Below, one piece after another: positions 16,657 through 25,546 of a stretch of 64,000 nt of DNA. The position numbers and the translations under genes are program-made. The stretch is from Exiguobacterium aurantiacum (lineage in GTDB: Bacteria; Bacillota; Bacilli; Exiguobacteriales; Exiguobacteriaceae). The stretch spans positions 214,501 through 278,500 of the forward strand of contig NZ_CP101462.1 in NCBI RefSeq assembly GCF_024362205.1, given 5' to 3'. The first letter of the stretch is position 1. Each line of letters starts with the position of its first letter. A model generated the notes under the pieces. The model was not told where the DNA came from, searched no databases, and saw only the letters and a program-made list of their open reading frames with translations.

Positions 16657-17094
16657 ATGGACATTCGCCCGATGACGCGACAAGACGCCCGCGCGATTCA
16701 AGCGTGGGCGTACGAGTCGCCGTACGATTTCTACAACCAAGATGCTTCAGTGGAAGGGCTCGATGAACTGATGGCGTATCAGGCCGTCCATGACGGGGCG
16801 TTAATCGGTTTTTACTGTCTTGGCCGATACGCGCAGGTGCCGAACGATACATATATCTACGATGACGCATACATCGACATCGGAATCGGCATGCACCCTG
16901 ACCGAACGGGACGGGGACATGGACGCACGTTCGTCCGGTTGGTGATGCGAGAGGCGGCGCGCGAAGGCAAACCGCTCCGGTTGACGGTAGCCGCGTTCAA
17001 TCAAAGGGCCATCCATCTCTATGAGCAGCTGGGGTTTCAACACGTCGCATCGTTTGAAAGAAGCGAAATTCGTTTTCTCGTCATGACCCAATGA
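16657..17094 (+). CDS. GNAT-family N-acetyltransferase
   Basis: 145 residues. The acetyl-CoA loop is GIGMHPDRTGRGHGRTFV (about 75-92), a good Q/RxxGxG/A signature, followed by VAAFNQRAIHLYEQLGF typical of the GNAT C-terminal half. Substrate unknown. AAAGGAGG precedes two adjacent ATGs; ATG 16657 has the better spacing (ATG 16654 would leave 2 nt). Its stop abuts the stop of the convergent DUF4385 gene with no space for a hairpin. Confidence 0.85.
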   Translation: MDIRPMTRQDARAIQAWAYESPYDFYNQDASVEGLDELMAYQAVHDGALIGFYCLGRYAQVPNDTYIYDDAYIDIGIGMHPDRTGRGHGRTFVRLVMREAAREGKPLRLTVAAFNQRAIHLYEQLGFQHVASFERSEIRFLVMTQ

Positions 17095-17541
17095 TCAGCC
17101 GTACTGTTTTTGATGGGCTTTTTTTCGTTTCAAATAGTCCTCATCCGCCCGGAGCTGGTCCCATCGTTCCTTGAAGATGCGGGCCGATTCCGCCTTCTCT
17201 TCATCGATTTGACGGTCGTGGATGTCGCCGTCGTCTTTATATTTTCGTCCACCCTTATAGTTGGCATAACGTCTCGCCCGGGTATAGCCCATTTGGATGA
17301 ATTTGCGGGCCATATCCATCCCAACGAAGTCATCGGCGGCCCGATACGCTTCGAACAGCTTCATGATCTCATCGGCGGACTTGCGGGCGATGTCGGGCGT
17401 CTTGAAACGCCAATGCGGCAATATCTCACTTTTATACGGTTCGACGAGCAGGACACCTTGCTCGCCTCGACCGACGCGATACAGCTCGGGTTGTTTGCGG
17501 AAATCAATCGTTTCGAAATCTAAATCATAATCAAATGGCAT
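17095..17541 (-). CDS. DUF4385 family protein
   Basis: 148 residues, soluble, rich in Arg, Lys and Asp. The opening FDYDLDFETIDFRKQPELYRVGRGEQGVL and the block ILPHWRFKTP..A..SA..I..LF match what I know of DUF4385, a conserved family of unknown function. The C-terminal third is very charged (GGRKYKDDGDIHDRQIDEEKAES..). GAGGAGGG stands 6 nt before the second ATG (17541), preferred over ATG 17547, which touches the ribosome site. It ends exactly where the convergent GNAT gene ends. Confidence 0.8.
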   Translation of the reverse strand: MPFDYDLDFETIDFRKQPELYRVGRGEQGVLLVEPYKSEILPHWRFKTPDIARKSADEIMKLFEAYRAADDFVGMDMARKFIQMGYTRARRYANYKGGRKYKDDGDIHDRQIDEEKAESARIFKERWDQLRADEDYLKRKKAHQKQYG

Positions 17542-17608
17542 CGTCATCCCTCCTCATGGACTCATTCCCGGAACGAATCCGAGGGAAACGACAGAAAGGA
17601 AGAACACC

Positions 17609-18163
17609 ATGATTCAACTTGATACCAATCGACTCCAGCTCCGGGCGTTTCAGCTCGAGGACGCTGAACAGATGTTTCACTATGCGCAAGACGAGCGGGT
17701 CGGTCCGAAAGCGGGTTGGGCGCCGCACCAATCGGTCGACGAGACCCGCGACGTCATCAGGCTGTTCCAACAAGACGAAGACGTCTGGGCCATCACACTG
17801 AAAGAAACAGGTGAAGTCATCGGCAGCCTCGGGTTGCACGACCGCCGGCCGGACCCTGAGATTCAGCATGACCGCCAACGTGAGATCGGGTATGTCCTCA
17901 GCCCCGACCATTGGGGAAAAGGCTACATCCCTGAGGCTGTCCGCGAAGTGATACGCCACGGCTTTAATGACCTCGGGCTCGAGCGCATCTGGTGCGGTCA
18001 CTTCAACTTCAACGACCAGTCGCGCCGTGTCGTCGAAAAGACGGGCTTCACGTACGTGTTCACGACGTCCCAACAGTTGACGCGCTTAGATGGACGTACC
18101 GTGCAAAGTCTCGTCTACGTCGTGACGAAAGAAGAGTATGAGAAACGTCTGGCTCAACGATGA
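17609..18163 (+). CDS. GNAT acetyltransferase, RimJ/RimL type
   Basis: 184 residues, RimJ/RimL-like. The N-terminal TNRLQLRAFQLEDAEQMF, the GSLGLHD strand, IGYVLSPDHWGKGYIPEAVREVIRHGF (acetyl-CoA site) and the ERIWCGHFNFNDQSRRVVEKTGF block are the standard order for this subfamily that acetylates protein N-termini or small amines. Substrate not identifiable. AAAGGAAG lies 7 nt before ATG. A terminator overlaps its last codons. Confidence 0.88.
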   Translation: MIQLDTNRLQLRAFQLEDAEQMFHYAQDERVGPKAGWAPHQSVDETRDVIRLFQQDEDVWAITLKETGEVIGSLGLHDRRPDPEIQHDRQREIGYVLSPDHWGKGYIPEAVREVIRHGFNDLGLERIWCGHFNFNDQSRRVVEKTGFTYVFTTSQQLTRLDGRTVQSLVYVVTKEEYEKRLAQR

Positions 18164-18177
18164 GTCAGGCGCTTTTT
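18146..18177 (+). terminator. Intrinsic terminator after the RimJ-like gene
   Basis: CGTCTGGCTCA / TGAGTCAGGCG stem (11 pairs with two G-T wobbles), ACGA loop, then CTTTTT. It separates the acetyltransferase from the ribose operon. Confidence 0.8.
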
Positions 18178-18197
18178 GATACAGAAAAAATTAATGC

Positions 18198-18245
18198 TTG
18201 ATATGTAACCGGTTACACATTATGATGTGTTTGTAAGCGTTACCA
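18198..18245 (+). promoter_or_regulatory. rbs promoter with RbsR operator in the spacer and a cre box
   Basis: -35 TTGATA (18198-18203) and -10 TATGAT (18221-18226) are 17 nt apart. The spacer holds the perfect palindrome TGTAACCGGTTACA (18204-18217), a LacI-family operator. TTGTAAGCGTTACCA (18231-18245) just after the -10 matches the CcpA cre consensus at 14 of 15 positions. Both sites would block RNA polymerase when bound. Confidence 0.82.
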
Positions 18246-18261
18246 AAAAGGAGAGGTCGAG

Positions 18262-19245
18262 ATGGCAACAATCAAACAAGTGGCCAAACGGGCGAACGTT
18301 TCTGTCGCGACCGTGTCCCGTGTCATGAACAATAACGGCTATGTGAGCGCCGAAGCCAGGGAAGCCGTCGAGCGGGCTATCGCCGAGCTCGACTACGCCC
18401 CGAACCGGGTCGCGCGTTCGTTATTCACCAAAACATCGGGGCTCATCGGATTGATTATGCCAGATATCACGAACCCGTTCTTCCCACAGTTGGCCCGTGC
18501 GATTGAAGACGTGGCCAATCAACACGGTTATCAGGTCGTCTTGTGTAACACGGACGAGCAACTGGCGAAAGAGCAGTCGTATTTGGTCGCGCTTCAGACG
18601 ATGCATGTCGATGGCTTGATTATCACGACGAACCATTCGGACAACCCGAACTATGAGAAGTTAGATGTGCCGATGGTCGCGCTCGACCGAATCGTCAAGT
18701 CTGGCATTGACGCCGTCATCTCAGACGGGTATGAAGGCGGTCGGCTGGCGGCGGAGACGCTGTTGGATTGTGGGGCGACAAGGCTTGCTCATATCGGCGG
18801 ACCCGAACAGCTTCAGACGGTGAAGCGACGGACGGATGGGTTCCTTGACGTCGCAGGAGATCACCTCGTCGGCATGACGCATTCGAGTTTCACGTTCAAA
18901 GAAGCACTCACGGCGGCGCAAACGCTGTTTGATGAGCATTGGCCATTCGATGGATTGTTCGCCGCCAATGACGTCATCGCGGCTGCAGTGTTACAGGAAG
19001 CGGTACGTCGGAATGTGCGTGTGCCGCAAGACTTGCAAGTCATCGGTTACGATGGCATCGAGCTCGGGGAGATGACATCGCCGCCGCTCACGACGATCTC
19101 GCAACCCATCTACGAGATGGGACGCCGAGCGACCGAGCGACTCCTCGACTTGATTGAGAAGAAAGAGACCGTTACGAAAGAAATCTTGTTGCCCGTCACG
19201 TTGACGGAGCGACAGACGACGATCCGAAAGGGGCATGACACATGA
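18262..19245 (+). CDS. rbsR: Ribose operon repressor, LacI family
   Basis: 327 residues. The LacI helix-turn-helix is at the N-terminus (ATIKQVAKRANVSVATVSRVMN, about 2-23) with the hinge YAPNRVARSL; the rest is a periplasmic-binding-like sensor domain (GLIMPDITNPFFPQLARAIED, VDGLIITT, VIGYDGIELGEMTSPPLTTI). As first gene of rbsRKDACB it should repress the operon through the palindrome in its own promoter and be released by a ribose-derived ligand. GGAGAGG lies before ATG. It overlaps rbsK by ATGA. Confidence 0.93.
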   Translation: MATIKQVAKRANVSVATVSRVMNNNGYVSAEAREAVERAIAELDYAPNRVARSLFTKTSGLIGLIMPDITNPFFPQLARAIEDVANQHGYQVVLCNTDEQLAKEQSYLVALQTMHVDGLIITTNHSDNPNYEKLDVPMVALDRIVKSGIDAVISDGYEGGRLAAETLLDCGATRLAHIGGPEQLQTVKRRTDGFLDVAGDHLVGMTHSSFTFKEALTAAQTLFDEHWPFDGLFAANDVIAAAVLQEAVRRNVRVPQDLQVIGYDGIELGEMTSPPLTTISQPIYEMGRRATERLLDLIEKKETVTKEILLPVTLTERQTTIRKGHDT

Positions 19246-20126
19246 AGCGAATTGTGGTCATCGGGAGTGTATCGATGGATTTAGTGGTCACGACAGACAA
19301 ACGTCCACAGGCAGGAGAGACCATCATCGGACAGGCATTCCAGACGGTACCTGGAGGAAAGGGTGCCAATCAGGCGGTCGCGGCCGCGCGACTCGGGGGA
19401 CGAGTTGAGATGGTCGGATGTGTCGGGTCCGATGAATTTGGGCAACGCATTCGCCAAAACTTTGAACAGAACGGCGTCGGGACGCACCACTTACGGACGC
19501 TTGACGGCGAAGTGACCGGGACGGCGCATATCGTGCTCGCCGAAGGCGATAACTCGATTGTCGTCGTCCAATCGGCGAACAAGCAGGTCGTCTTCACGGA
19601 AGCCGAGCTCGAACAGCTACTCGATGACGATACGCTTGTCTTGCTCCAGCTCGAGATTCCGATTGCGACGGTCGAACAAGTGAGCGCGTACTGTCGCGCC
19701 CGCCACATCCCGGTGCTGTTGAATCCGGCTCCGTCACAACCGCTCACGGATGAGCTGCTCGAGCATGTGACCTACGTGACACCGAATGAGCACGAGTGCC
19801 GTGACTTGTTCGGAGACGTCCCGCTCGATGAGGTGCTGCGACGCTATCCGAACAAACTGATTGTGACCGAAGGGGTCAGAGGTGTCCGTTTCTTTGATGG
19901 CGAGATGGTTCATCAGATTCCAGCGATTCAAGCCGATGTCGTCGACACGACGGGGGCGGGAGATACGTTCAACGGTGCCCTCGCAGCGGCCCTCATGGAA
20001 GGAAGCGAGTTACGTGAAGCGGTACGCTTCGCCGTCGTCGCTTCGGGGTTGAGCGTAGAAGGCTTTGGGGCCCAAGGCGGCATGCCGAATCGAAATGACG
20101 TCATGAGACGATTGGAGCGAGTGTGA
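19242..20126 (+). CDS. rbsK: Ribokinase
   Basis: 294 residues, PfkB family. It phosphorylates D-ribose to ribose 5-phosphate. Landmarks: N-terminal [37 protein letters not shown] (PfkB signature 1) and [17 protein letters not shown] (signature 2, with the catalytic Asp of GAGD). LNPAPS is also present. Full length for the family. Overlaps rbsR by 4 bp and shares one base with the rbsD start (TGATG). Confidence 0.96.
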   Translation: MKRIVVIGSVSMDLVVTTDKRPQAGETIIGQAFQTVPGGKGANQAVAAARLGGRVEMVGCVGSDEFGQRIRQNFEQNGVGTHHLRTLDGEVTGTAHIVLAEGDNSIVVVQSANKQVVFTEAELEQLLDDDTLVLLQLEIPIATVEQVSAYCRARHIPVLLNPAPSQPLTDELLEHVTYVTPNEHECRDLFGDVPLDEVLRRYPNKLIVTEGVRGVRFFDGEMVHQIPAIQADVVDTTGAGDTFNGALAAALMEGSELREAVRFAVVASGLSVEGFGAQGGMPNRNDVMRRLERV

Positions 20127-20515
20127 TGAAGAAACACGGGATTTTGAATAGCCATTTGACTAAAATCTTTGCGGATTTGGGCCATACGGACACGGTCGTC
20201 ATCGCGGACTGCGGACTACCGATTCCAGACGGCGTGGCGCGGGTCGATTTGGCGCTTCGTCTCGGTGAGCCGTCATTCCTCGATGTATTGGATGCGGTCG
20301 AGGCCGATATGGTCATCGAACAAATTACAATCGCAGATGAAATTTTCACAGCGAACGAACCGATCGCCAAAGCGTTGACCGACCGATTCGAGACGGTGAA
20401 CACATGCTCGCATGAAGCGTTCAAACGTGAAGTCGAACAGGCAAAAGTCGTCATCCGGACGGGGGAAGCGACTCCGTATGCGAACGTCATTTTACATGCC
20501 GGCGTCATCTTTTAA
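20126..20515 (+). CDS. rbsD: D-ribose pyranase
   Basis: 129 residues. RbsD interconverts the pyranose and furanose forms of ribose so that RbsK can use it. The [21 protein letters not shown] opening contains the catalytic His (H21 region), followed by [11 protein letters not shown] and the conserved tail [23 protein letters not shown] 20123 is in frame but ATG 20126 has GGAG at an 8-nt spacing. Third gene of the operon. Confidence 0.96.
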   Translation: MKKHGILNSHLTKIFADLGHTDTVVIADCGLPIPDGVARVDLALRLGEPSFLDVLDAVEADMVIEQITIADEIFTANEPIAKALTDRFETVNTCSHEAFKREVEQAKVVIRTGEATPYANVILHAGVIF

Positions 20516-20526
20516 GGAGGGGTTCG

Positions 20527-22005
20527 ATGCACATCCAATTGAAAGACATCCATAAGTCGTTCGGTCCGGTCAGTGTATTGAAAGGTGTCGACTTCGAACT
20601 GTTGCCCGGTGAAATCCATGCCTTGATGGGCGAAAACGGGGCCGGTAAATCGACGCTCATGAAAGTGATGACCGGGCTTCATCCGCTCGACGAAGGGGAA
20701 GTCGTCATCGATGGTGCCGTTCGACAGTTCAAACATCCGAAAGAAGCCGAACGAGCGGGGATTGCCTTTATCCATCAAGAGTTGAACATCCTACCGGAAC
20801 TGACGGTCATGGAAAACTTATTCCTCGGACGGGAGTTGACCGGTCCGTTCGGTGTCATCAAACAGCAAGAGATGAAACGACGGGCACGAGAGTACTTAGC
20901 GGAACTGAACGTGTTCATGGAAGTCGATCAACTCGCCAAACATTTATCTGTCGGACAACAACAGATGATTGAGATCGCCAAAGCGCTCATGACGGATGCG
21001 AAAGTCATCGTCATGGACGAACCGACCGCTGCGCTCACCGACCGCGAGATTCGCGCGCTGTTCTCGGTATCGCGGGCGCTCCGGGACCAAGGCGTGTCGA
21101 TCATCTATATCTCGCACCGGATGGAAGAGATTTTTGAACTATGTGACCGCATCACCGTCCTTCGCGACGGCGTATCGATCGGGACACATCGCATCAATGA
21201 GACATCGTTTGAAGAAATCGTCAAAGAGATGGTCGGGCGAGAGATCGGGGAACGCTATCCGGAGCGGAACGCGACCATCGGCGACGTCGTGCTCGAAGTT
21301 GATGGATTGATAGGTAACCGGTTCCACAACGTCTCGTTCGATGTTCGAGCCGGTGAAATCGTCGGATTCTCGGGACTCATGGGAGCCGGACGCACCGAAG
21401 TGATGCGTGCCTTGTTCGGAGCTGACCGGGCCAAAGCGGGCGTCGTCAAATTGAACGGAACCGAAATTCGGATCAAGCAACCGGCTGACGCCATCCGACA
21501 CGGCATCGCCTTTTTGACGGAAGACCGGAAAGGCGAAGGGTTGTTGCTCGACTTCACGTTACGTGAGAACTTATCGCTGCCGACGCTCGATAAACGAGCG
21601 AAAGGGACGATCATCTCACGGCAAACGGAAGAACAGTTCGCGGACGGCTATTTGAAAAAGCTACGCGTCAAACATCATTCGATGGAGCAGAAAGTGAAGT
21701 CGCTCTCGGGCGGGAACCAACAAAAAATTGTCCTCGGCAAATGGCTCGGCGCCGAGCCGGACGTCTTGATTCTCGATGAACCGACGCGTGGTGTCGACGT
21801 CGGGGCGAAAAAAGAGATTTACACGATTATGAGTGAGCTCGCCGAGGCGGGCGTCGCCATCATTATGGTGTCGTCGGATTTACCCGAGGTACTCGGGATG
21901 AGCGATCGGATTGTCGTCATGCGAGAAGGTGTCGTCACGGGGACGTTGGCCAAAGACGAGGCGACACAAGAAAAAGTCATGACTTATGCGACAGGAGGAC
22001 AATGA
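20527..22005 (+). CDS. rbsA: Ribose ABC transporter ATP-binding protein
   Basis: 492 residues with two fused ABC domains as in all RbsA proteins. The first has Walker [10 protein letters not shown], signature LSVGQQQ and Walker [13 protein letters not shown]; the second has a degenerate Walker A ([10 protein letters not shown]) but intact LSGGNQQK and [13 protein letters not shown]. It powers import of ribose through RbsC. AAGGAGGGG stands 5 nt before ATG. Overlap with the upstream frame of rbsC is explained by choosing the later rbsC start. Confidence 0.96.
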   Translation: MHIQLKDIHKSFGPVSVLKGVDFELLPGEIHALMGENGAGKSTLMKVMTGLHPLDEGEVVIDGAVRQFKHPKEAERAGIAFIHQELNILPELTVMENLFLGRELTGPFGVIKQQEMKRRAREYLAELNVFMEVDQLAKHLSVGQQQMIEIAKALMTDAKVIVMDEPTAALTDREIRALFSVSRALRDQGVSIIYISHRMEEIFELCDRITVLRDGVSIGTHRINETSFEEIVKEMVGREIGERYPERNATIGDVVLEVDGLIGNRFHNVSFDVRAGEIVGFSGLMGAGRTEVMRALFGADRAKAGVVKLNGTEIRIKQPADAIRHGIAFLTEDRKGEGLLLDFTLRENLSLPTLDKRAKGTIISRQTEEQFADGYLKKLRVKHHSMEQKVKSLSGGNQQKIVLGKWLGAEPDVLILDEPTRGVDVGAKKEIYTIMSELAEAGVAIIMVSSDLPEVLGMSDRIVVMREGVVTGTLAKDEATQEKVMTYATGGQ

Positions 22006-22006
22006 T

Positions 22007-22972
22007 ATGGAATTGAAAGCAGCGACTGCATTAGGTCGGCCGCAAAAACTCGGTTGGGGACAAAAGCTCGGACCGTTGTTCGGATTGCTCGCCATCATCG
22101 TTGTGGTGACAGCGCTCGAACCAGGTTTTCTCTCATTGAACAACATCTTTAACGTTCTACGCCAAGTCTCCATAAATGCCTTGATTGCGTTCGGGATGAC
22201 GTTCGTCATTTTGACAGGCGGCATCGACTTATCGGTCGGTTCGATTCTCGCTTTGTCGTCGGCGTTCGTCGCCGGCATGATGGTCGACGGGCAACACGCG
22301 GTCATGGCAATCGCGCTCGGATTGATCGCCGGGGCTGTGCTCGGGGCGTTCAATGGCGCCGTCATCACGTATGGAAAAGTCGCCCCGTTCATCGCGACGC
22401 TGGCGACGATGACGATTTATCGGGGGTTGACGCTCGTCTATACGGACGGGCGTCCCATCACCGGGTTAGGTGATTCGACGTGGTTCGAACTGCTCGGACG
22501 CGGTTACTTCTGGATCATCCCGGTGCCAGCCGTGACGATGTTGATCGCCTTCGGTGTGTTGTATTTCATCTTGAAAAAGACGACGTTCGGTCGTCACACG
22601 TACGCGATTGGCGGTAACGAGGAAGCTGCCAAACTGATGGGCATCGGGGTCAACAAAGTGAAAGTCTTGATTTACTCGTTGTCGGGTACGCTCGCGGCAC
22701 TCGCCGGTATCATTTTGACATCACGTCTCAATTCGGCCCAACCGACGGCCGGGACGTCCTATGAACTCGACGCCATCGCAGCGGTCGTTCTCGGGGGAAC
22801 GAGTCTTGCGGGTGGACGAGGCTGGATTGTCGGGACGCTCATCGGGGCGCTCATTATCGGAACGTTGAACAACGGCTTGAACCTTCTTGGCGTCTCATCA
22901 TTTTTCCAACTCGTCGTCAAAGGGGCCGTCATTTTATTCGCAGTATTGCTCGATCGAAAACAAAACGCGTAA
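22007..22972 (+). CDS. rbsC: Ribose ABC transporter permease
   Basis: 321 residues with eight to ten hydrophobic segments. BPD_transp_2 family landmarks: NALIAFGMTFVILTGGIDLSVGS and the ELDAIAAVVLGGTSLAGGRG loop that contacts RbsA. A frame-compatible ATG at 21986 lies inside rbsA; GGAGG 8 nt before ATG 22007 decides the start, so rbsA and rbsC do not overlap. Confidence 0.96.
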   Translation: MELKAATALGRPQKLGWGQKLGPLFGLLAIIVVVTALEPGFLSLNNIFNVLRQVSINALIAFGMTFVILTGGIDLSVGSILALSSAFVAGMMVDGQHAVMAIALGLIAGAVLGAFNGAVITYGKVAPFIATLATMTIYRGLTLVYTDGRPITGLGDSTWFELLGRGYFWIIPVPAVTMLIAFGVLYFILKKTTFGRHTYAIGGNEEAAKLMGIGVNKVKVLIYSLSGTLAALAGIILTSRLNSAQPTAGTSYELDAIAAVVLGGTSLAGGRGWIVGTLIGALIIGTLNNGLNLLGVSSFFQLVVKGAVILFAVLLDRKQNA

Positions 22973-22995
22973 TCATCGAAAGGGGAAAACAGAAG

Positions 22996-23907
22996 ATGAA
23001 AAAATGGACAGCTTGGCTACTCGTATTGACAATGGTCGTCATGGCAGCTTGTTCGACGGAACAACCGGGGACAAGTTCGGAGCAAGAGACGAAAGACGGG
23101 GACTTCAAAATCGGGCTCTCAATTTCCACATTAAACAACCCGTTCTTCGTCGCCTTGAAAGACGGGGCGGAAGAGCAAGCAACTGAACTCGATGCGACAC
23201 TTACAGTCGCCGATGCACAAAACGATGCAGCCAAACAAGTGAGCGACGTCGAAGACATGATTCAAAAAGGCATGGACTTGATTCTCATTAACCCGACCGA
23301 TTCGGAAGCTGTCGGTGCAGCCGTTCAAAGTGCGAACGATGCCGGCATCCCGGTCATCACGGTCGACCGCAACGCTGAGTCGGGCGACGTCGTCGCGCAC
23401 GTCGCGTCAGATAACGTCGCCGGCGGAAAGCTCGCGGGTGAATACATGGTCGAACTCGTCGGGGAAGGCGGGAAGGTCGTCGAACTCGAAGGAATTCCAG
23501 GCGCATCAGCGACACGTGACCGTGGTCAAGGATTCAACGAAGCGATTGACGAAAAACTTGACGTCGTCGCCAAACAGTCAGCTAACTTTGACCGGGCCCA
23601 AGGGTTGACGGTCATGGAGAACATCTTGCAAGACAATAAAGATATCGTCGCCGTGTTCGCTCATAACGATGAGATGGCGCTCGGTGCCGTTCAAGCGTTG
23701 AACAGTGCCGGCTTGAATGATGTCAAAGTCATCGGGTTCGATGCGACGGATGATGCGGTCAAAGCCGTTGAAGACGGAACAATGGCGGCCACGGTCGCGC
23801 AGAAACCGACGGAGATTGGGAAGCTCGGTGTTCAAGCCGCGGTGGACCATTTGAAAGGGGAGACAGTGGAAGAAAACATCCCAGTCGACCTCGAGTTGAT
23901 CAAATAA
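22996..23907 (+). CDS. rbsB: Ribose-binding lipoprotein
   Basis: 303 residues. Lipoprotein signal with Cys19 (LTMVVMAAC) tethers it outside the membrane. The periplasmic-binding-protein fold follows: FKIGLSISTLNNPFFVALKDGAEE, LILINPTDSEAV, PVITVDRNAESGDVVAHVASDN, IPGASATRDRGQGFN and VIGFDATDDAV, all typical of ribose binders. It delivers ribose to RbsC. Last gene of the operon, closed by a strong terminator. Confidence 0.96.
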   Translation: MKKWTAWLLVLTMVVMAACSTEQPGTSSEQETKDGDFKIGLSISTLNNPFFVALKDGAEEQATELDATLTVADAQNDAAKQVSDVEDMIQKGMDLILINPTDSEAVGAAVQSANDAGIPVITVDRNAESGDVVAHVASDNVAGGKLAGEYMVELVGEGGKVVELEGIPGASATRDRGQGFNEAIDEKLDVVAKQSANFDRAQGLTVMENILQDNKDIVAVFAHNDEMALGAVQALNSAGLNDVKVIGFDATDDAVKAVEDGTMAATVAQKPTEIGKLGVQAAVDHLKGETVEENIPVDLELIK

Positions 23908-23911
23908 TATG

Positions 23912-23947
23912 AACAGCCGACGCATTCGAGGTGCGTCGGCTGTTTTT
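23912..23947. terminator. Bidirectional terminator between rbsB and the GH4 gene
   Basis: AACAGCCGACGCA / TGCGTCGGCTGTT, 13-bp perfect stem with a 7-nt loop and T5 on the plus strand. The GH4 stop codon lies in its T-run, so the hairpin can serve both convergent genes. Confidence 0.92.
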
Positions 23948-25343
23948 ATGCTTGTTTAACAGGTTGGAGTGCTTGAACGACTTCGTCTTTGATTGTGACG
24001 CCGCTGGCTTCGAGTTCGGCGATTTTATCGGCGAACTGTGGCAAATACGCTTTATGGGTGATGAGCAGTTCATCGAGCACCCGTTTCGCGGTCTCGCCGC
24101 TCGGGATGAGCGGATTGATGATGAACGCTTGGAGGGCGAGTCCATAGTCTCCGGTCACGGCCGCTTCTTCGACGCACAGCTCCATGTTCTTCATAACCTG
24201 GAGCCATCCTTTCTCGGCCGGGGCGAGCGCGCCGAACGCGATTGGTTTCGCGCCGGTCGCACCGATATAGGCCGACACTTCGACGACGTCGTCCGGGGCG
24301 AGGTCCGGGACGGCCCCGTTGTTCTTCGTCGAGACGACGATGTGCGTGTTCTTATTGGCGTAAATCGAGGCGATCGTCTCACACGCCGCATCCGAATAGT
24401 GGGCGCCACCGCGTTTAGACAGTTGTTCTGGTTTATGGTCGAGATTCGGGTCTTTGTACAGTTCGAACAGTTCCGCTTCCGTCTGTTTCACTTGCTCGGC
24501 CCGCGTGCCGACGGCCGGGTCGCGATATTCTTCAAGCATGTGGGCGAGCATCTCTTCGGCACGATAGTAGTATCGGTGATAGCCGCAAGGGATCATGTTC
24601 ATCTGTTGCAGTTGTTCTTGGAAGAACGGCATGTCATGAATGTTGGCTGGAATCCCCGAATCGCCGTCGTACATCTTGTCGATGATGTCGCGTGTCACGT
24701 CATGTCCGCTCACGTCGTGGACGCGATGCCAGTGGAAGTGGTTCAATCCGGCGAATGAGTAAATCAACTCTTCCGGTTTCTTGCCGATCAGTTCCGGTTC
24801 TGCCATCATCGCATTGACTGGCACGTTGCACAGTCCGATCACTTTGTCCCATTTGCCGTAACGGATGACCGCATCGGTCACCATTCCGCTCGGATTCGTG
24901 AAGTTGACGAGCCATGCGTCCGGACAGAGCTGTTTCATGTCTTCGACGATATCAAGGATGACAGGAATGGTGCGGAACGCCTTCAAGATGCCACCGGCCC
25001 CGTTCGTCTCTTGCCCGACCATACCGTACGAGAGCGGAATCCGTTCGTCTTTGATTCGGGCGTCGAGCAAACCGACACGGAATTGGGTCGTGACGAAGTT
25101 GGCGTCTTGTAACGCTTCTTGGCGGTCGAGTGTCAAGTGGACTTTGACGTCATAAGGTGAAGCGTCCCACATCCGCTGCGCCATCTGTCCGACGATGTCG
25201 AGCTTTTCTTTCCCGGCCTCGATATCTACGAGCCAAATCTCGCGGATTGGTAACTCTTCATACCGCTTGATGAACCCTTCCATCAATTCTGGTGTATAGC
25301 TGCTGCCGCCCCCGATGGTGACGAGCTTGATTCCGGTTGTCAT
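23946..25343 (-). CDS. licH: 6-phospho-beta-glucosidase, GH4 (LicH/CelF type)
   Basis: 465 residues, NAD+- and Mn2+-dependent GH4 family. The N-terminal VTIGGGSSYTPELMEGFIKRY is the NAD-binding start; DANFVTTQFRVGLLDARIKDERIPL, GQETNGAGGILKAFRTIPVI, VNFTNPSGMVT and the metal-binding LCNVPVN Cys and GLNHFHW His are all present. IPCGYHRYY matches B. subtilis LicH closely. It should hydrolyse phosphorylated beta-glucosides such as cellobiose-6-P in the cytoplasm. No PTS genes lie next to it. Divergent from the RpiR regulator. Confidence 0.9.
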   Translation of the reverse strand: MTTGIKLVTIGGGSSYTPELMEGFIKRYEELPIREIWLVDIEAGKEKLDIVGQMAQRMWDASPYDVKVHLTLDRQEALQDANFVTTQFRVGLLDARIKDERIPLSYGMVGQETNGAGGILKAFRTIPVILDIVEDMKQLCPDAWLVNFTNPSGMVTDAVIRYGKWDKVIGLCNVPVNAMMAEPELIGKKPEELIYSFAGLNHFHWHRVHDVSGHDVTRDIIDKMYDGDSGIPANIHDMPFFQEQLQQMNMIPCGYHRYYYRAEEMLAHMLEEYRDPAVGTRAEQVKQTEAELFELYKDPNLDHKPEQLSKRGGAHYSDAACETIASIYANKNTHIVVSTKNNGAVPDLAPDDVVEVSAYIGATGAKPIAFGALAPAEKGWLQVMKNMELCVEEAAVTGDYGLALQAFIINPLIPSGETAKRVLDELLITHKAYLPQFADKIAELEASGVTIKDEVVQALQPVKQA

Positions 25344-25429
25344 ACGAATCTCCTCCTTGTTTGTTCACAAAAAAATCGAGCATGTGTAAACGGAATGTGA
25401 TGCTCGAGTTGTATCCTGTTGTCCACTTT

Positions 25430-25457
25430 AGTATAGAATAGAGAGAAATTAACACAA
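25430..25457 (-). promoter_or_regulatory. licH promoter
   Basis: Minus strand: -35 TTGTGT (25457-25452), 16-nt spacer, -10 TATACT (25435-25430). Confidence 0.6.
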
Positions 25458-25474
25458 TGGATTTCGAGATAACT

Positions 25475-25489
25475 CAGAAAGCGTTTACA
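25475..25489. promoter_or_regulatory. cre-like CcpA site between licH and rpiR
   Basis: CAGAAAGCGTTTACA matches the cre consensus WTGNAARCGNWWWCA at 13 of 15 positions. It is about 20 bp upstream of the licH -35 and overlaps a possible -35 (TTTACA) for the regulator gene. Confidence 0.6.
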
Positions 25490-25516
25490 AAATAAAACAA
25501 AGTTCGATTATTTTTT

Positions 25517-25531
25517 GTGAATGTCATTCAC
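25517..25531. promoter_or_regulatory. Perfect inverted repeat upstream of rpiR
   Basis: GTGAATGTCATTCAC has two 7-bp arms around one base and lies 16 bp before the rpiR start, overlapping its leader. A plausible autoregulatory operator for the RpiR protein; its binding is inferred. Confidence 0.5.
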
Positions 25532-25546
25532 GTGAGGAGCTGGCTT

